DNA from: an uncultured Bacilli bacterium
GTDB taxonomy: Bacteria > Bacillota_I > Bacilli_A > RF39 > UBA660
Assembly: GCA_949746915.1 (NCBI GenBank)
Contig: CATKEA010000150.1
Coordinates: forward strand, 1-8,888
Reading direction: 5' to 3'
DNA length: 8,888 nucleotides
Shown: positions 5,354 through 8,888 of the stretch, piece after piece
Layout: each line of letters starts with the position of its first letter
How positions within the stretch are numbered: position 1 is the first letter of the stretch
Made by a program: the position numbers and the translations under genes
Notes under the pieces: model-generated
Database searches by the model: none
Told to the model about the DNA's origin: nothing
What the model saw: the letters and a program-made list of their open reading frames with translations, nothing else

Positions 5354-6394
5354 ATGAAAAAAGAAGATATATTAAATAGTCTTGAAAAAGACATTGAAAA
5401 TATAAGTACCCAAAAAGAGATAATTGACTTAAAAGCAAAATACTTAGGAAAAAAAGGTATGGTTACAGAACTTACTAAAAACATGCGTGACTTATCTGAT
5501 GAAAAGCGTCGTGAAGTTGGTAAAATTTCTAATGAAGTTAAAAAGCTGGTTACAGAAAAATTAATAGAAATAGAAAATAAGCTTCAAGCTATGGAACTAA
5601 CAAAGAAGTTAGAAACCGAAAAAATAGATGTTACTTTACCTGGAATAGAATTACCTTTTGGGACTTCTAATATATTAGAAAAATTAATAGAAGACCTTGA
5701 AAATCTATTTATGGGAATGGGTTACGATGTTGAAGAAGGACCAGAAGTAGAAAAAGATTTATATAACTTTGAACTATTAAATTTACCTAAAGGACATCCT
5801 GCAAGAGATGCTCAAGATACATTCTATACTAAAGATGATATTTTATTATTAAGAAGTCAAACATCTCCAGTTCAAGTAAGAACAATGCTAAAAACAACTG
5901 AAAAAGAACCGATAAGAATCATTTGCCCTGGAAAAGTTTACCGTCGAGATGATGATGATGCAACACATTCACATCAATTTACTCAGATAGAAGGATTATT
6001 AATTGATAAAAATATTTCTTTAGCAGATCTAAAAGGAACATTTGATGTTGTTGCAAAACATTTGTTTGGTTCTGATAGAGAAACTAGATTTCGACCTTCA
6101 TTTTATCCATTTACTGAGCCATCAGTAGAGTTAGATATATCTTGTTTTAACTGTGGTGGTAAAGGTTGTCATATTTGTAAAGGAACAGGATGGATAACAG
6201 TTGGTGGAGCAGGACTTGTTCATCCTAAAGTTTTAGAAAATGGTGGATATGATTCTAATATTTGGGGTGGCTTTGCTTTTGGATTTGGTGCTGAAAGATT
6301 AGCTATGTTAAAATATGGTATAACTGATGTTAGAACATTTTATACAACCGACTTAAGAAATACAAATACTTTTGATAGAAGGGAGAGTGAATAA
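5354..6394 (+). CDS. pheS: Phenylalanyl-tRNA synthetase alpha subunit
   Basis: This is the catalytic class II subunit of the alpha2beta2 enzyme that charges tRNA-Phe with phenylalanine, using ATP. In the 346 residues an N-terminal helical tRNA-binding arm (about 1-90, with LGKKG at 31-35) precedes the catalytic domain. Motif 2 is GKVYRRDDDDATHSHQF (193-209, with the THSHQF signature), and motif 3 is GFAFGFGAERLAMLKYG (306-322). Cys264, Cys267, Cys272 and Cys275 form the CxxC-x4-CxxC cluster seen in Firmicutes PheS. The ending after the usual DLR motif is slightly extended and charged (DRRESE). The ATG follows a perfect AAGGAGG at 5342-5348. It is preceded by the phenylalanine T-box and lies one base before pheT. 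Confidence 0.97.
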   Translation: MKKEDILNSLEKDIENISTQKEIIDLKAKYLGKKGMVTELTKNMRDLSDEKRREVGKISNEVKKLVTEKLIEIENKLQAMELTKKLETEKIDVTLPGIELPFGTSNILEKLIEDLENLFMGMGYDVEEGPEVEKDLYNFELLNLPKGHPARDAQDTFYTKDDILLLRSQTSPVQVRTMLKTTEKEPIRIICPGKVYRRDDDDATHSHQFTQIEGLLIDKNISLADLKGTFDVVAKHLFGSDRETRFRPSFYPFTEPSVELDISCFNCGGKGCHICKGTGWITVGGAGLVHPKVLENGGYDSNIWGGFAFGFGAERLAMLKYGITDVRTFYTTDLRNTNTFDRRESE

Positions 6395-6395
6395 A

Positions 6396-8774
6396 ATGGC
6401 AATTAGTATGAATTGGGTTAATGACTATGTTTCAGTAGAAGATATTGATTTACGACTTTTAGCAAATAAAATCACAACAGCAGGAATAAATATTGAAAAA
6501 GTAGAAAATAAAAAAATCAATAATTTAGTGATTGGTCAAGTTTTAGAATGTGAAGATCATAAAGATAGTGACCATTTACATGTGTGCCAAGTTGATGTAA
6601 AAAGTCAAGTTTATCAAATTGTTTGTGGTGCTCCAAATGTCCATAAAGGAATGAAAGTCATTGTAGCTCTACCAGGAGCCATCTTACCAGGAAACTTTGA
6701 AATAAAAACTTCAACCATAAGAGGAGTTACTTCAAATGGAATGCTTTGTGCTTTATTTGAATTAGGAAAAGAAGAAAAAACTGAAGAAAACTATAATAAA
6801 GGAATCCATGAAGTAACAGAAGAAATTGAAATTGGAACAGATGCCAATATTTATTTAGGTTTTGATGATACATCTTATGAGCTTGATTTAAACCCTAATC
6901 GTTTTGATTGTAATAACCATATTCCATTTAGTTACGAAGTAGCAGCTGTTTTAGGTAAAAAAGTAAATTTACCAACTATTTCTTATTCTCCTATAAAAGA
7001 TAAAGTAACCAATCACATGAATCTAAAAGTAGAAACAGATAATTGTACAATGTACAATTTAAAAATGGTTACTGATGTAAAAATTGGTCCATCACCTGAG
7101 TTTATTAAAAGAAGATTAGAAATAGCTGGTATGCGTTCGATTAATAATGTTGTAGATATTTCTAATTATGTAATGCTAGAATATGGTCAGCCTTTACATT
7201 TCTTTGATAAGAAAAAAATAGGTGATACTATATTAGTTAGAATGGCTAAAGATAATGAAATAATAGAAACATTAGATAAAAAAGAAAGAGTTTTATCTAA
7301 TAAAGATATTGTTATAACTGATGGAAACAAACCAATTTGTATTGCAGGTGTTATGGGAGGAATAAACTCTGGAATTGATGATAATACAACAACAATCGTC
7401 ATTGAAAGTGCTATATTTAATCCATATAATGTTAGATATACATCTCTTAATCATGAACTTAGAAGTGAAGCTAGCTTACGTTATGAAAAAGGTCTTAATT
7501 ATGAATATTGTAATATGGCTATTGAAAGAAGTTGTCATTTATTAGAAAAATATGCAGGTGCTAAAGTATTAGAAGGAACTATAACTCATGATCAAATTGA
7601 TAAAACACCAAAAGAAGTAGCATTCAACTTAAAAGATGTTAATAAACTTTTAGGAATGACTCTAACTGTAGAAGATTGTAAAAAATCACTTGATGGACTA
7701 GGTTTTGTTTATACAGTTGACTATGATAATACTTTCTATACTATTATTCCAAATAGAAGGCTAGATGTTTTACCACATGTTAATGACATGGCTGAAGAAG
7801 TAGGACGTTTATATGGATATGAAAGTATTATTGGAAAATTGCCAACAGTTTCCTCAAAAACAGGAAAGTATCAAGGGCAAAGTGGTCTTAGAAAAGATAT
7901 AAGTAAAAGATTAAGAGCCTTAGGACTTAACGAAGCTCGTACTTATCTTTTAGTTGGAGATAGCGAAAATAATTTATTTAAATATAATCGAAAAGAAGAA
8001 ATAAACATTCTAAAACCAATGAGTAGTGATAAGAAAGTTATTAGACAAACAATTATTCCATCTCTGCTTAAAGTAGTTGATTATAATAAAAATAGAGGAG
8101 TAAAAGATATTTTGCTATATGAAATAGCTAATACATACTTTAATGAAAGTGAAGAAGATACTTTAGTATCTGGACTTTTAATGGGTAATTATTTAAATCA
8201 ATCATGGCAAAAAATTAATATTCAAGTTGATTTCTATTTTGTTAAAGGAATAGTTACTAATATTCTTGATTACTTAGGATTTAAAAATCGTTATACCATT
8301 GAACCTAAAGAAATAGATGGTCTACATCCTGGAATATCAGCATCAATTATCTTAGACAGAGAAGAAATAGGTATTATTGGTAAAGTTCATCCTAGCATTA
8401 CTGCATATGATATTTATACTTTTGAGTTTAGTATGAAAAAACTATTTGCTAGTAAAATTAAACCATTAAAGTATAAAGAACTATCTAAATATCCATCTAT
8501 TATTAAAGATTTAGCATTCATTGTTAAAAATGATACTAAAGCTAGTGATATAGTTAATGCCATTAGAAAAAGTGGTGGAAGACTTTTACATGACATCAAA
8601 ATTTTTGATGTATATCAAGGTGAAAATGTTAAGGAAGATGAAAAATCAATTGCCTTTTCATTAACTTTTATGGATGAAACTAGAACACTTACTGAAGATG
8701 AAGTAATGGAAGCATTCAACAAAATAATTAAATATGTAGAAGAAAAACTAAATGCTAAATTACGTGATAAATAA
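6396..8774 (+). CDS. pheT: Phenylalanyl-tRNA synthetase beta subunit
   Basis: This is the non-catalytic partner of PheS; it binds tRNA and hydrolyses mischarged Tyr-tRNA-Phe. The 792 residues are of normal length and show the expected domain order. An EMAP-like tRNA-binding fold covers about 39-150 (VIGQVLECEDHKDSDHLHVC). The B3/B4 editing domain has NNVVDISNYVMLEYGQPLHF (250-269), IAGVMGG (316-322) and Glu337 in VIESAIF. The B5 domain includes RRLDVLPHVNDMAEEVGRLY (454-473), followed by a degenerate class II core (about 490-690). A C-terminal anticodon-binding FDX-ACB domain starts near KYPSIIKDLAF (698-708). The chosen ATG follows GAAGGGAG at 6378-6385 and gives the standard MAISMNWVNDY start; an in-frame TTG at 6372 would add eight residues and is unlikely. 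Only one base separates it from pheS, so the subunits are co-translated. Confidence 0.97.
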   Translation: MAISMNWVNDYVSVEDIDLRLLANKITTAGINIEKVENKKINNLVIGQVLECEDHKDSDHLHVCQVDVKSQVYQIVCGAPNVHKGMKVIVALPGAILPGNFEIKTSTIRGVTSNGMLCALFELGKEEKTEENYNKGIHEVTEEIEIGTDANIYLGFDDTSYELDLNPNRFDCNNHIPFSYEVAAVLGKKVNLPTISYSPIKDKVTNHMNLKVETDNCTMYNLKMVTDVKIGPSPEFIKRRLEIAGMRSINNVVDISNYVMLEYGQPLHFFDKKKIGDTILVRMAKDNEIIETLDKKERVLSNKDIVITDGNKPICIAGVMGGINSGIDDNTTTIVIESAIFNPYNVRYTSLNHELRSEASLRYEKGLNYEYCNMAIERSCHLLEKYAGAKVLEGTITHDQIDKTPKEVAFNLKDVNKLLGMTLTVEDCKKSLDGLGFVYTVDYDNTFYTIIPNRRLDVLPHVNDMAEEVGRLYGYESIIGKLPTVSSKTGKYQGQSGLRKDISKRLRALGLNEARTYLLVGDSENNLFKYNRKEEINILKPMSSDKKVIRQTIIPSLLKVVDYNKNRGVKDILLYEIANTYFNESEEDTLVSGLLMGNYLNQSWQKINIQVDFYFVKGIVTNILDYLGFKNRYTIEPKEIDGLHPGISASIILDREEIGIIGKVHPSITAYDIYTFEFSMKKLFASKIKPLKYKELSKYPSIIKDLAFIVKNDTKASDIVNAIRKSGGRLLHDIKIFDVYQGENVKEDEKSIAFSLTFMDETRTLTEDEVMEAFNKIIKYVEEKLNAKLRDK

Positions 8775-8782
8775 AAATATTG

Positions 8783-8805
8783 AAAAGTACCTAATGGTAT
8801 TTTTT
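8783..8805 (+). terminator. Intrinsic terminator of the pheST operon
   Basis: AAAAGTACC (8783-8791) pairs with GGTATTTTT (8796-8804) around a TAAT tetraloop, with one G-U pair. The T-rich tail runs from 8800 to 8810, broken only by a C at 8806. It begins nine bases after the pheT stop. Confidence 0.82.
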
Positions 8806-8851
8806 CTTTTATAAAAATAATGAAAACTTTTAAATTTAAGATTGTTTATTT

Positions 8852-8880
8852 TTAACATTGTGGTACAATAATAATATAAT
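8852..8880 (+). promoter_or_regulatory. Promoter of a gene beyond the right edge
   Basis: TTAACA (8852-8857, five of six) and a perfect TATAAT (8875-8880) are separated by exactly 17 bases. A second, overlapping candidate is the extended -10 TGGTACAAT at 8861-8869, with a poor -35 (TTGTTT, 8842-8847). The first would start transcription near 8887, so the window ends at about the first base of the next transcript. Confidence 0.65.
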
Positions 8881-8888
8881 AAAGTAGT

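Noticed and set aside
6143..6178. Four-cysteine cluster in PheS as an unusual insertion
   Set aside because: The same CxxC-x4-CxxC element is found in PheS of other Firmicutes such as Bacillus.
6372..6395. Upstream in-frame TTG start for pheT
   Set aside because: It lies inside pheS, adds eight residues absent from the family, and overlaps the ribosome site that serves the ATG at 6396.
1..8888. Possible Mycoplasma-type code (TGA as tryptophan), given the low GC
   Set aside because: All seven tryptophans in the recognised proteins are TGG, no family-conserved tryptophan falls on TGA, and ymfF ends at TGA exactly where ymfH begins.

Overview
The window is a stretch of AT-rich chromosome from a low-GC Bacillota, most likely an uncultured gut Bacilli/Erysipelotrichia-like or RF39-type lineage. 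Evidence: strong AGGAGG-type ribosome binding sites, a phenylalanine T-box leader, a YmfF/YmfH M16 pair, a Firmicutes-style 4-Cys PheS and a DUF1307-like lipoprotein. The genetic code is the standard bacterial one: all seven tryptophans in the recognised proteins are TGG, and TGA is used as a stop (ymfF). The lineage assignment is inference from gene content and composition.

Layout. (1) Positions 1-144 hold the first 48 codons of an unrecognised minus-strand gene that leaves the window. It diverges from the main operon across a 113-base gap holding two face-to-face promoters and a small palindromic cluster. (2) Positions 258-4490 are a tight plus-strand operon: deoD (purine nucleoside phosphorylase), add (adenosine deaminase), ymfF (M16-like, no zinc motif) and ymfH (M16 with HxxEH). 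(3) Positions 4541-5017 encode a small DUF1307/YehR-like lipoprotein with its own strong promoter, closed by an intrinsic terminator. (4) Positions 5065-8774 are a phenylalanyl-tRNA synthetase operon: promoter, complete T-box with a UUC specifier, pheS and pheT, then an intrinsic terminator. (5) A strong promoter at the right edge points to a gene outside the window.

How the genes work together. Add converts adenosine to inosine, which DeoD can split into hypoxanthine and ribose-1-phosphate. The DeoD base pocket has Asn where E. coli has catalytic Asp204, which would suit an inosine/guanosine enzyme fed by the adjacent deaminase. The M16 pair has the architecture of an active/inactive heterodimeric peptidase; its link to nucleoside salvage is unexplained. 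PheS and PheT form the alpha2beta2 synthetase, and uncharged tRNA-Phe should switch the operon on through the T-box.

I see no mobile element, CRISPR array, tRNA or rRNA gene, and no clearly new multi-gene system. The points most worth checking are the DeoD pocket changes, a possible RBS-masking hairpin before the lipoprotein gene, and the divergent palindrome cluster.
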